A DNA stretch of 64,000 nt from Paramacrobiotus metropolitanus (taxonomy: Eukaryota > Tardigrada > Eutardigrada > Parachela > Macrobiotidae). The position numbers were made by a program, and so were the translations under genes. Within the stretch, counting starts at the first letter, position 1. Every line of letters begins with the position of its first letter. The notes under the pieces were generated by a model that saw only the letters and a program-made list of their open reading frames with translations, was not told the origin of the DNA and did not search any database. Positions 53,095-64,000 of this stretch are shown here, in pieces. Location of the stretch: contig NW_026570226.1 of assembly GCF_019649055.1 (NCBI RefSeq), forward strand, positions 2,294,001 to 2,358,000, written 5' to 3'.

Positions 53095-53700
53095 CACTTT
53101 TTGCATTGCTTTATGACATTTTATAGCCAATGGATTTGTATACGTAGGCATGAAATCCGTTTGCGCGCGCAAAATCCGGTTCGGGAGTTATTAGTGAAAT
53201 ACAATTCCAAAAGTTTAAACGCACGGAGGTGTACCAAAAGTCTCATTACGAACCGATGCTCTTCAAATTTTTCACGAAAACGCACATTACTATGGAGATC
53301 GTTTTGGAACCGAACCAGCGTTCTACCATTTTTTCAAATTTTAAATTAATTTTTAAACTTTTTTAAATTCATTTTAAAATTTCAAAAACATGCTGGAAAG
53401 CTGGTTCGGTACCAAAACGATCTTCATAGTATTGTGCGCTTTCGTGAAAAATTTGAAGAGCATCGGTTCATAATGAAACTTTTGGTACACCTCTGTGCGT
53501 TTAATTTTTGGAATTTTATTTTATTAATAAATCCCGAACCGAATGTTGCGCGCGCAAACGGATTTCATGCCTACGTATACAAATCCTTTGGCTATAAAAT
53601 GTCATAAAGCAATGCAAAAAAATGTTTAGGAGTGCGCGACAGCGAAAGTTCCCGTGTATGTACCCGAATTCGGTACCATGTACCAGGCCAAATCCCTTAA
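53095..53700 (+). mobile_element. long foldback (hairpin) element, MITE-like, one end truncated
   Basis: Arms of about 250 bp, 53095-about 53345 and about 53375-53624, are inverted copies: for example cattgctttatgacattttatagccaa at the left mirrors ttggctataaaatgtcataaagcaatg at the right. The right arm continues into the 75-bp terminal block ending ccaaatcccttaa at 53700. The matching outer block is missing on the left. No open frame codes for a transposase. Same family as 62747-63314. Confidence 0.85.
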
Positions 53701-55267
53701 GTTACAGTACCTTATATAATGGGCTACGCGACAAGTCGTCGAGGGGCATGTGGTTTCACGGATATTTCGTCTAAGGGCAACTCGTTTTTGTGACAGATAG
53801 TCATATGACTGTTCGTTCGTTCGACTGGTCCTTTCCTTAAATAATTTTCGGACTCTGCAAAACTCGCGCGACCAGATGTCACACAACAAAAAAGCGGCTG
53901 CAAAACGAGAAAACAAATTAGCCGCTGCGACGAGGGATGGATCAAGTTGTTTCGTACAAACTGTACAAACAAGTTCTATGGCAAGCACGAATAACCGTGT
54001 ATTATCGGTTATCACAGTGCTGTGAATCGGTAATCGGTCAGCTGTGAATCGGTAACATTTACGTTGAGCATATTATGTGTTGGTCTTAAGTAATAAAGTC
54101 AGAAAGGCGGGCGCTAAATTAACACCGCTAATTAAACACGCAAAGAACAAACGGTTAGCCGGCGCTGTGTTTGCTTGGCAAACCACGAATAATATCGTTT
54201 GTTTTCAGTTAGTATGTCCTCAAAAGAAACAATCTTCTTTTAGTTTACCTACATGGTACCGAATTCGGGTCACCTATCTGTTCGCGCGCACTTTATGTAC
54301 TTCTATTAGTTTAGTTTCACTTTAGTATTAAGTACCTATATAGATATTACTTCGCCAAATGGCTTAACTCGCTGACATAGATAATTCACTAATGCAAACT
54401 TTTTCTTGAACCTTTGAACATGTACCATACACTGCAAATTGATGCCCACAGGCTCACGTGATCCATATGCATCTTATGCAATGTAGTGATATACCAAACG
54501 CCTCATTAAGTACACTAACAATTGTACGTTACAGTTTACAAGCACTTTCGTGCAGTTACGAGAGCTTGATTCTTAATTTAGCAGGATGACAGCTTGAAAC
54601 AGTACCGGGCGGTTGTAACCTACACCGCGATACTTGCATTCCATAGACTGCAAGCGGCTACTACAAATACATACAGGTGTTGTTAAGTGTCGATTACATA
54701 ATTATTGGCCATGCTGAGAGCATGCATTAAAATGCGATACCACGCAATCAGAGACCAAAATCGAAAAAGGTAAGTACCGGCAGTTTGCGAACACTTTCCA
54801 ACGCAGTTGCGGTGAATTGCCTGGAGCAGTAGCCCAAAAGAACAATGATTAACGGCACAAACAAAACAGACATAAATGGAACTGCAACGCCGTGACTGTT
54901 ATGCCCTGACTGTTTTCCCCATTTTCAACCTGAATGGAAAACTGAGAACAAACATCCGGTTGTTGTTGTTGTGCTAATTATTCGATCAATCCGTGTTAAA
55001 TTGTCTTGCCAGCTTTTGCAACGGCAGTTTTTATTATTTCTCGATTTTCCTCTAAAGTTGGATTCATGTTCTGTTTGTGGGTGTTGGGGTTCACTTCGCT
55101 GCTTGCTGTAATGGTAAGAAAAGCATAAACTTGGCCAGTTTCGCCGTTTCGTAATATAACAGGCATCGAACGTACGCCTCCATTCAACGTGCAAGTAAGG
55201 AAATCAGGTGTGCTTAGCTGCGTTTTACTGTAATACATAGGTGGAAGGGTATGAAACATCTGCCACC

Positions 55268-55724
55268 ATGCCGGTAAAACACTACCTGGTGCCTGGTCAT
55301 TTTAAACGGACACCAGGGTTAGAAAACGAATTTGTGAGCGACTACTACTGGTCCGAGGTCATAATACCTCATGGGACAGATTTTCGAGTGACCTGCCCAC
55401 GAGAGAATTTCAATGCCCCGCCAACGGGATGGGATTTAGAAGCGGGGCCGAATGCGGGCAATATGGTAGGAATTATGGGTGGACGATACAGTTCCAACTT
55501 TGAGACATACGGCACGCCAGGATGCCCAGATACCTTAACAAGAGATTTGAGGCGACAGTGCTGGATGCATCAAGCTTGCACTATCTCCGCTCAAGATCCT
55601 TCCACGGACCCTTTCTGCTCCAAGCGACCACTACGGCTTCGTTACCGGTGTCTTAACGGTATATTATCTCAATGCTCACAAATTTCTTCTCGTGTTTGCA
55701 GAAGAACAGACTGCAGACATAAAA
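55268..55724 (+). CDS. SUEL-type (rhamnose/galactose-binding) lectin domain protein
   Basis: ATG 55268 sits in a perfect Kozak context (gccaccatg). An acceptor-like atag at 55237-55240 leaves an alternative in which this is an internal exon of a longer gene. The frame shows the domain pattern: VTCPREN, IMGGRYSSN, GCPDTLTRDLRRQCWMHQAC, TISAQDPSTDPFC and RLRYRCLN, i.e. the ordered cysteines and the final K/R-x-L-x-x-x-Y-x-C of SUEL domains (sea urchin egg lectin, latrophilin N terminus). After LN a short intron is possible (55659-55701, GT...AG, 43 nt), joining to EEQTADIK and a stop at about 55724. Otherwise the frame runs to 55735. No signal peptide is seen in this exon, although such lectins are normally secreted or extracellular, which favours a missing upstream exon. 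Confidence 0.6.
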
Positions 55725-55735
55725 TAGGACAGTAA

Positions 55736-57009
55736 ACATTTCATATCGTGTACAGTAGCTGTAGGTAGAATCACAGATATATCCCGACTGAAGATTTTAG
55801 CGGTTTTACTGTAATAAAAAGGTTACTGTATTAAAAAGACAACTTTAAGAAATTCAACGATATAATGAACAATTCATATTTGTTGAGTTTTCGCGAAATT
55901 AAAACACAGTTTGAGAACTCGTCCCGCATAGTGGCATCAGAATTGTCAAGCCGGCAATGGGGCCGGCTACCGCCGACGCCTTTACGCTAAACTGGGTCCG
56001 GAAACTGTTACGTAATTTTGAGGAAATACAGCATGTGCAAACTGTTGTGATTTTTGTAGAGGGAAAGGCAGTACTTGTCACAACCATTATCGAATAACCT
56101 AGCCGGAAGGAACATGGCTTCTTATCAGCTATCCAGACCATGTGACTGTGTTTACCTGCTCCCGCTAGAATCTGCTCGCGCTAGTCCCTGTGGTTACACA
56201 TGGCATGGTATCTCAGGTCGTCGTATTCAGCCAAAAGTAAAGATGCAGGATGCTTACCATTATTTGTGCTTATGTATTTTATTATTCGATCTGGCTTGAT
56301 TTTACTGATGCCTAATTGACGGACTAATAACTCATGCAAGACTCTTAAGCTAAGTTTGTTGTGTTCCCTACCCAGCTGCCCTTGACAACTTCTGACGGAA
56401 TGAACGAATATCAACAGACCGCTCCGGAAAGTTCTAGGTGTGAAGTAGTTCGCCGATACGCCGTTAAAGGTTGCGTATAAAGTTTCAGATAAAAGGAAGT
56501 TTCGAAAGTCGTGTTGCAAGCTTCACTCGCGCGGTGACGCTGATCATGACGAAAGGGTGTGTTCTTCGCAAGAATTACATATGAGTGAAGCTGGTGTGTG
56601 AGAATTCGAAAACTTGAGTACCCGTATCTGCCTATCTGAAATCACTTTGCAGTGCTTTATTTACGCTCGGTTAACAAGAAAATGAGATAAGATGCAATGA
56701 TTGATAAGTTTCGTGACGTGAGAGCGTAGTCATCATGCACAGAACAAGCGGCTCCTTCGTCCATTCAACGCGTCTTGTGAACAGTTTTGCGAGTGCCTGT
56801 GTTTCGATTTGGATGATTACCACGCATCGGTATCGCGCACTTCCATTTATGCCTTATTTAGCTATTTCACATGGAAGCGTGGTTATTATTTGTTTATGAA
56901 ACCATTCAACGAAGACTGTTGTATCGGTCTGAGGAGATAATTCAATCTCGTGGCATATTAGTACAGCATACAGTCTATGTAGATACTTGAAGTACTCGTA
57001 TACGACATT
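55736..57009. other. intergenic, no gene recognised
   Basis: AT-rich, with short frames on both strands, none with family motifs or linked splice sites. Confidence 0.45.
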
Positions 57010-58187
57010 ATGATCCAGACTGTTGGACCAACAGAGCATTTGTCTTTCTACAAAATCGTGGTAATTGGAGATTCCAACGTCGGGAAGAATGCTCTCCTTG
57101 CTCGATTTGTTGATGAGGAATATGATTACCGGCAATTCCAAGTTACGATAGGTACTAGTACAGCAACTGCCGAAAGCGGAACAGAAAAATCCCACCACCG
57201 ATCAGACTTTGTGATATCTATATAATAAAAATTATTTCTTTAGGAATAGAACTGAAATGGGCAGTCGTTGACCATGGAGGCGAAAAGATCAAACTGGAAT
57301 TCTGGTCTGTCCCATCAATTATTTCTAATGAATCTTTAATTAATGTTAGAACACACTTGGATGTTTCCACATTCTAAATACTCGCACTATACAATCTTGC
57401 GTTCCGTTCTCTCGTAAATACGAACTCTCCGCGTTGTTCGACGTGACCAGACTTGTCCAAATTGGATAACCGATAATTACTGTAGTTATACAGCTTATAC
57501 ACAAGAATCCAAGACCTCAAAACATTATAATTCTCGTGATTTTTTTATGTAAGGCAGAATGTGCGGATATAATCTGCCAGTGTGCAGAATGAGAAAACAT
57601 CGAAGTATGTCTTTTGCGCTTTACCGGTCAGCGTCAAAGCAAAAGTGCGAAACCGGGCAAACGTCTCAGCAACTTTGGCAGTGAACTTTAATGAATCAGT
57701 AAATACCGTTTTTGCTTCAGGGGTCCTGCAGGAACACATCGTGATCCCAATACCGTGGCACAATGTTGTCCTGGTGCTGACGGAGTAGTACTTGTGTACG
57801 ACATTACAGACCGCCAGTCTTTTGAGAATATCGGTGTCTGGCTAAAGGACATCCAGAAAGTAAGAAGACATCTACTGACAAAATTATTTTACACTCAGCG
57901 ATCGTTGATCAAAACTTTGTAACACATGATAGGACCTTCCCGAAAACGCCGAGCGGATGTTAGTGACCATGTTACTGGGAAATAAGTGTGATATGGAGGA
58001 GAAACGCATTATCAGCCAAAAAGATGGGGAAGGACGGGCCCGTCAGTTGGGGTGCCGGTTTAAGGAAGTCAGCGCGAAACACCACATCAATGTAAAGGCG
58101 GCGCTGGACGAGTTGGTTGCTGCTATATTAGAGCGTCGGAAGGGACGTACCGGCTCTTCCACATGTCAGAGATGCAGTGTCTCATAG
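57010..58187 (+). CDS. atypical Rab-like small GTPase
   Basis: Four exons: 57010-57151, 57244-57304, 57721-57859 and 57933-58187 (TAG), 198 aa. G1 reads GDSNVGKNALLARF; the Ser/Thr after the P-loop lysine, which binds Mg2+, is Asn. The switch region follows as FQVTIGIELKWAVVDHGGEKIKLEFW, matching the Rab beta2-beta3 hairpin. The G3 motif W-D-T-A-G-Q-E of Rabs is W-G-P-A-G-T-H here, so the Mg2+-binding Asp and the catalytic Gln are both gone. Later motifs are normal: VVLVYDITDRQSFENIGVWLKDIQ, GNKCD (G4) and EVSAK (G5). The C terminus CQRCSVS has cysteines but not a canonical CC, CXC or CAAX end. It probably cannot hydrolyse GTP, and may not bind nucleotide in the normal way, so a pseudo-GTPase scaffold is possible. 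A frame-preserving four-exon structure argues against simple decay. Confidence 0.8.
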
Positions 58188-59339
58188 CGATTCATGTGCA
58201 AAGAATCCTAATGGCTTCCCGACCAAAGATTTCAAAAGGTCCGGTTCGAAACCCATTCAGCAATTCCGCAACGAAGATATCTATTAGCAGGAAAAGTGCA
58301 TTTCCTGCTGCAGTGGCAGCAAACGGCGCGCAATAAAATCATTGAACGTTTCCTGACGGTTGTTTTTCAGTCTTATTAGGTTACTTTTTTGTCTTTCATT
58401 TGGTCATAAAATAATTATTTGAAGGTTATTGCAGCAGTGCACAGTAACGACTAACGACCCTGTTCGAATTATAAATAAACGGAAAGACTTTTTGAGGTTT
58501 TCGACGGTGAAAATATTTTCCCGTCACACAACTACAGTATACTTATTTTTCTTGTCCGAAACTTATGTAGCCGTACTGATTTCAATATTGCGGATCACGA
58601 CTATGGTCAGAAATCGAGCAGTAAATATTTCTCTGGACGTTTGCGCTCGTAAACGAGGCACAAATGCTGTCCGCAATTTTTCCCTTTCATCATAACTAAA
58701 CCAGCTTAATCCAATTATCCGCTCTTTCTACTGAGAAAAGCTGCTGATAAACCGCCTCTAATCAAATCCAACACGTAACCATGCCTGGATTGTCACTTTT
58801 CCAGTTCGCACTTCGCAGGCAGCAAAGCAGCGGTGTACCGCACTTCCGTTGCGATATACCGTTGTACCGTTTGCTGTACTTCCTCAGCGATTTCCGTTTT
58901 TACTTTCCAGGCTTGGATTTTGCCGGTAAAGGTTGCAGAACGTGATGGAGGACCTTTGTGCGATTAGCCGAATTAATTCGTTACCTAAACTGCACAAGTC
59001 GATATATAGAAATGCACATATAGAAATTTTATCGGTCACGGATTCATTAGCAAAAATCCCGTCGCGAACGAAGAAATAAAGCTCTTCCACACGTCATGCG
59101 TTAATAAGTTATGGTGGAATCCGTTTCCTTCACGAGCCTGGCTTTTTAACAAATTTCTCAGGAAGCGCGAGCTGGCCTTGGAGAAATTACCGGTGGGATG
59201 GGAGTTTTCTCCGGAAGCACATTTGCGTGCTGCACTGTATCGATTACTTGTCGGTTGTTCTGTATAAAGCTTCCGACTTCAAACCGATACACGGCCATAC
59301 CGTGATTTACGATATTCCGTTGTAACTGGATAGAGGAAA
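58188..59339. other. intergenic between GTPase and GPCR genes
   Basis: AATAAA at 58332-58337 is a candidate polyadenylation signal for the GTPase. No gene recognised in the remainder. Confidence 0.5.
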
Positions 59340-62300
59340 ATGTCGTCCGACGCGGTGAGGTACGGTCACTCGGCCTTTGACGATGAACCGTTAGCCAATG
59401 GAACCATGGAAGCCGGCATCATCTACGGTCATATTTTGGACAATAATCCGCCATTGAAGTACTTCTTCGTTGCGGTATTAATTCTGCAGAGCATTTTCGG
59501 GACATGCGGAAATCTGCTGGTAAGTTGAGATCATTTAAGTTTTCATACGAGTACATCAGATTATACACTATATTTTATTACACAATATTATGCATTACAA
59601 CATTATTATACATAATCTTTCCAAATTTATTTTAATTTATAATTATGATATCTTGTTTCATACGCCTGATTTATTCCTGTGCAATGGAAAGCCCGAAGAA
59701 TAAAAAACAAAGAATTTTTTAACCATAAGGCTGATATCTAGCGTACTATAAGATATCCTGCATTACTATAAGAGGATTGTTCAACAACGTATTTAATATA
59801 CAGTTTATTCAATTTGACAACATCGACAATTTAACTGCTGCCTCGGTTCGTATATTATTCGCATTCACATATTATTTCAGATCGTAATACTGTAATATTC
59901 GGATAGCTACTCGCTTTAGGTGCAAGTAACCATGCGAAAAATCGCAAATTACAGCGTTCGAGTCAATTACGTATTTCCGCTTAGAGCAGGTGCCACAAAT
60001 AGCACAGCCGCCATTTGCAAATCTATGCAACAAAATGAGCACTCGCGGTCCTGCTACAGTATATACTCACTTTCCACAATAATAAACACAGGAAATCCCC
60101 ATTTCTTTGCTCGTTGCTGTAAATAGAATGCGGATCGAATAGCAACAAGAGGGCAGTAATGCAAATACTGGGTTTGTTTTCCTGGCAGAGTCAGTACCGG
60201 TTGTCTGACCGTTGAGAAGGAATATCTGCTCTGTTATGTAGTGCTGCGTTGTAAAAGATGCACATACAGGTATTCACGCGACGCAACTTCCTGGGTTGTT
60301 TGTTCGGAGCAGTGCAAAGGAATAACAAGAACACGAAACCATTAGACGCAACCTAGACGCTCCAGGCACGATGCTACCCTAATTACGCACATGTAATGCA
60401 TGAGTTTCCTGGCACAGCAGTCTTGTAAATTATGTGGTCGTCCTCAAACTGCGGTATGCCTACCATTTTTTTAATATTTACGGAGATCGCAAAATATAAG
60501 CGCTAATATCAATTAACGGCGAACAACAAAGCGGAAATCAGCAAAACGTGCAGCATATTAGCGTGTATCTCGTGGGAATTTTCGGGGAACCCTTGGCCAA
60601 AATTTTATAAAGAAAAAGTATTGTCAACAAGGGAAACTGATTTCTGTCATCGTACATAGCATTATTCAATATTACTCATCAAGTTTTCTTGTATAATATT
60701 ATTACTGTATGTATATTATTTGTATGTGTTGTATTGTACGAGATATTTGTATGCGCTGTATCTGTATATAATTATTCATCAAGTTTTGTGTGTCATGTGT
60801 GTATTATGTGTTTGGCGTTCCTGTAAATTATCCATGGTTCTGGTAGTACATTATGAGCCCATGCTGTACAATCTGCTGTAATAATTACTTTTAACAAAAG
60901 CCGATGACTGCCTAGATCATTGGAGCTGTTTTCGCAATCGACGCCCTACGGCATACCGGCAATTTCTTCATCATCAATTTGGCCATCGCTGACCTGTGCA
61001 TCACCGCAGTCGCACAGCCCTCCAACGTTTTTGGTAATCAACAATAAAAATATTTTATTGGAAGGCTGCGATAAGGTGTATGCTATAAAAGAAAATGATA
61101 GTCTTGATTTACCTACACCATTCGTTGAGAGAGACAAACTTGGATTACGTAGGGAAAACATTTTATTTATACAGCAAAATTTATTCTTTTCAATCAAGCT
61201 ATGTTTGCCTGTATCATCAATACATACTCTGGATATAGAATACAGTATAAAACGACTTTGTTGTTTCAAGCTGACCCGTAACCAGAGTTCCAGCGGAAAT
61301 TTTCCAGAAGTTAAACTATAGCATTGTATGAGAAAGTTTCTCCAAGGTTCAGTAACTAGCGTCGGCAGTGAAAAGACTTTAGTAACTGTATTCCGATAAT
61401 TCTGTGAGCACCAAAAAGTTTGACTCAGGGCAAATTCTAGTTCATCGGTTTATGCACAAGGATTATTTGTTGAATTGCCTGTCAAATAAAGTATAAGCCA
61501 TCCTGAATTTGCTTGCAAAATTTTTAATTCTTAGTTAAACTAGCGGTACGCACGGCGGAGCACGAATTAGAAAACACTAGGTATCCGAAGTAAACGTCGG
61601 AATTTTACACGTTCACATTCACAACGGTCTTTTCCTTGCATTACTTAGTCTACACCTTGTGACCAGATTATTATTTCGACTGTTCACTAGTTTGACGAAT
61701 TTTTGTGTGAAATGTAATTAGTGCTTTGTTCCATAGGAGCGTTATACGGAGAAAGCTTTTTTGCTCCACGACAGGCTTACTGCTCCGGTAAGTCTGTGTT
61801 TCTCCACTGTTAACAGTGCAGCTGTTGCTATAATTAGGCCAATGCTCAAGCCGACCTGTGACCTTTGCTTAGAAAACCTAAGGAAACGTACGTTACATAA
61901 GAAATATTAAACGACACGGCGTATGTGTACGTCGAACAGCACACTTATCTCTATAGGTTAAATTACACTCACTTCTGTATAACCGAGACAAAATCCACAC
62001 CCAGTTATTAAAGAAAATATCTACTATACCATAGAACTACATCGTCATGTAAAATACTCTGATTAACTTGGTTTCTAGCCGTTTCCACACTGTGTGCTAC
62101 CGGTTGCCTATCATCCTGCTGGAACATGATGATGATCAGCATCAACCGGTGGGCGAAATTCATTATCCTTTTAAATAAATCCATTCTAGGAGATATTAAA
62201 ATTGCATTACTTATTGAACATTAATTATGGATGGATGATACAGGTACACCCTCATCTGCAAATGGCCATATTATGAAAAGATCTATACCAAGATCAACAC

Positions 62301-64000
62301 GGGCCTGATGTGCTTATTGTGCTGGATCATCATCTACAGCATCGAATCGCCGAATCATTTGGGTTGGGGGGATCTGCGCTATTCCAACGTGTTCTATCTG
62401 TGCACTTTCGCCAACCATGTCCATTCCTACGCGCTGTTCTATATTCTGGTGGGCGTGGCCACACCGCTGACCATCACTTTCATCATGTATCTGCAGATTT
62501 ACGTGCGGGTGAAGAACTCCAAGATGACCCGCAGCATGATTCTCAGCGGAGCGAACGCGCCAGTCGCTCCGGTGTCGGCTGGCAACACTTCCGGTCAGTT
62601 ATGCAGTTGTACGGTGTAAATAATGAAAACGAATCCGCGCTTATGTCGGGTGTTTCGTACTGATTGAAAATTTACGAATAAAGTTTTTACCAAATTACGA
62701 CACTTTTACTACAGAGTATATTTAAGTACCGTCAAGTACGCACAATTTAAGGGATTTGGCCCGGTACATAGCATCAAATTTGTATACATCCACGGCAACT
62801 TTCGCTGTTGCGCACTCCCAAACACTTTTGCATTACTTTATGATATTCTGTAGCCAAAGGATTCGTGTAGGTGTACATTGCGAAATTCGAAAACGTACAT
62901 TACGATGAAGATCGTTTTGGTACCGAACCAGCTTTCTACAATTTTTTTCAAATTTTTAATAAATTTTAAAAATTTAAAAAATTAACTTAAAATTTGAAAA
63001 AAATCGTAGAAAGCTAGTTCGATACCAAAACGATCTTCATCGTAATGTACGTTTTCGAGCAAAATTTGAAGAGCATCGGTTCATAATGAGACTTTTGGTA
63101 CACTTCTGCGCGTTTAAACTTTTGGAATTCTCTTTCATTAATAACTCCCGAACCGGATGTTGCGCGCACAAACGGTTTTTTCGCCTATGTATACGAATCC
63201 TTTGGCTACAGAATATCATTAAGTAATGCAAAAAAGTGTTTGGGAGTGTGCAACAGCGAAAGTTCCCGTGTATGTACCCGAATTTGGTACTACGTACCGG
63301 GCCAAATCCCTTAAAACGTTATTCTAGTGGTACTTTACGTCGGGCCGATTTGAAAGACAGACCAGCTGAATACATATATATGACCAAACTTGTTATGGCA
63401 AAACCAACACACTTTTTGATCTCAAGATTTTACAGCCTTCACTCAGAATCATAACTTTGCGCCACATGTTTTGCAACTTTCACTCACTTTTGCAATATGC
63501 GTATGATTTGTAAGGTCGCAGAATCACAGTGCTGTCCTATGAAAATAACAGAAAGAACTTATAACCCAAAACTGTAATAAAACAATAATTAATTAAGACT
63601 TTGGCAACCTTTCCCGTTTTCGATTTTCAGGCGCCACTACGGCTTCCGGTACGCAGTCCACATCATCTGCACCAACGACTGCGGCAGAACAATCAATGTT
63701 GGCCAGCGTCACCCAAAAATTCCAAGAAGACTTAAAGATCATCTACGCTCTTTTTCGCGTCTACTTAATCTTTATGCTGATGTGGGCGCCGCTTGTCCTC
63801 CTGATCCTGATTGGTCATCCGGAAGATGAAGAACAACGGCTCCATCACGGCTGGTACATCACCTCCCTCATCATCGCCCACGGCAACAGCTCCATCAACT
63901 GTCTGGTGTACGCGTACACCATCGATCACTTCCGTGCCGGCTACTCGAAACTTTTGGGTTGCCAGTCCAAGACGAAGCTCAGCCGGGTGCGTTCTCGCCG
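59340..64000 (+). CDS. rhodopsin-class GPCR, moody/Tre1-like, 3' end outside window
   Basis: Six exons are visible: 59340-59519, 60916-61033, 61737-61787, 62079-62148, 62244-62593 and 63631 to beyond 64000, with phases 0, 1, 1, 2 and 1 that keep one frame. The N terminus has one N-glycosylation site (NGT), then TM1 with GTCGNLL, TM2 with NFFIINLAIADL, a Cys before TM3 (AYCS), TM3 ending ISINRY, TM4, TM5 with ITFIMYLQIYVRV, a Ser/Thr/Ala-rich third loop, TM6 with WAPLVLLILIG, and TM7 with INCLVYAYTIDHF. DRY is replaced by NRY, and NPxxY by NCLVY. NRY is typical of the moody/trapped-in-endoderm group, which acts in glial barrier or cell migration signalling in flies; assignment to that group is moderate and the ligand is unknown. 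Intron 1 is 1.4 kb; intron 5 contains a foldback element. Confidence 0.8.
62747..63314. mobile_element. complete foldback MITE-like element inside GPCR intron 5
   Basis: Begins ttaagggatttggcccggtac and ends ccgggccaaatcccttaa, with the termini mirrored. Inner arms around 62880-63060 are also inverted copies (cgtacattacgatgaagatcgttttggtacc against its mirror near 63020), separated by an AT-rich centre at about 62970. The left arm lacks an internal block of about 150 bp that the right arm keeps. No transposase frame. Outer TTAA may be the target site and its duplication. Confidence 0.85.

Larger units (their letters stand above)
52271..55267. other. intergenic with foldback elements
   Basis: AT-rich, with no host gene recognised. 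It contains foldback-family pieces at 52699-52773, 53095-53700 and perhaps 54251-54291, and a short duplication gctgtgaatcggtaa near 54020-54050. Confidence 0.5.

Noticed and set aside
53724-54015. Overlapping minus-strand frames after the foldback element
   Set aside because: No recognisable domain, and the frames run into repeat sequence.
54710-54770. Possible upstream exon for the SUEL lectin (ATG followed by a perfect GTAAGTACC donor)
   Set aside because: Joining it to the acceptor at 55240 breaks the lectin frame at once.
1-64000. tRNA or rRNA genes
   Set aside because: No cloverleaf with A and B boxes or conserved rRNA segments was seen on reading both strands; a tRNA scan would be needed to exclude degenerate copies.

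Overview
The window is animal nuclear DNA. Genes are interrupted by GT-AG introns, intergenic DNA is AT-rich, there are TATA boxes and AATAAA signals, and the gene set (thioester protein, 7TM chemoreceptor, rhodopsin-class GPCR, mitochondrial GABA transaminase, FAM210-type proteins) fits an invertebrate. An ecdysozoan or panarthropod, perhaps a tardigrade, is my best guess, but no marker here proves it.

Left part (1-26.2 kb), host genes in order: a FlaR/topology-modulation-like P-loop NTPase of bacterial type (+), a four-exon gustatory-receptor-like 7TM gene (+), a bulb-type mannose-lectin gene with a PGYPAG-type repeat tail (+), a 17-exon thioester/alpha-2-macroglobulin gene (-), two divergently placed FAM210-like paralogues with identical intron phases on either side of a small glycine-rich membrane protein gene, and a 12-exon GABA transaminase gene (+).

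Middle part (26.8-51.3 kb): one very large Ty3/gypsy-type LTR retroelement on the minus strand, about 24.5 kb between two roughly 385-bp LTRs that begin and end TGTCAGA...TCTGACA. In transcription order it carries a primer binding site resembling initiator-Met tRNA, a 1-kb leader with repeated stem-loops and two TGACGTCA sites, a gag with an N-myristoylation signal, coiled coils and a CCHC knuckle, pol (protease, RT, RNase H, integrase with an AT-hook tail), and then about 10 kb of extra coding DNA. The extra DNA has a 2,529-codon ORF with five helix-pair modules and about four winged-helix-like units, plus at least two smaller ORFs, followed by a 2-kb repeat-rich 3' region. Gag and pol are broken by several frame changes while the giant ORF is open throughout. 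This element is the most unusual thing in the window.

Right part (51.3-64 kb): a GC-rich coding-like patch, long foldback (MITE-like) elements with a TTAAGGGATTTGG end, a SUEL-type lectin gene, an atypical Rab-like GTPase that has lost two nucleotide-binding residues, and a moody/Tre1-like GPCR gene running off the right edge with one foldback element inside an intron.

Exon boundaries were read by eye from splice sites and reading phase and may be off by a base or two. All family assignments come from recognisable motifs, not from database searches.
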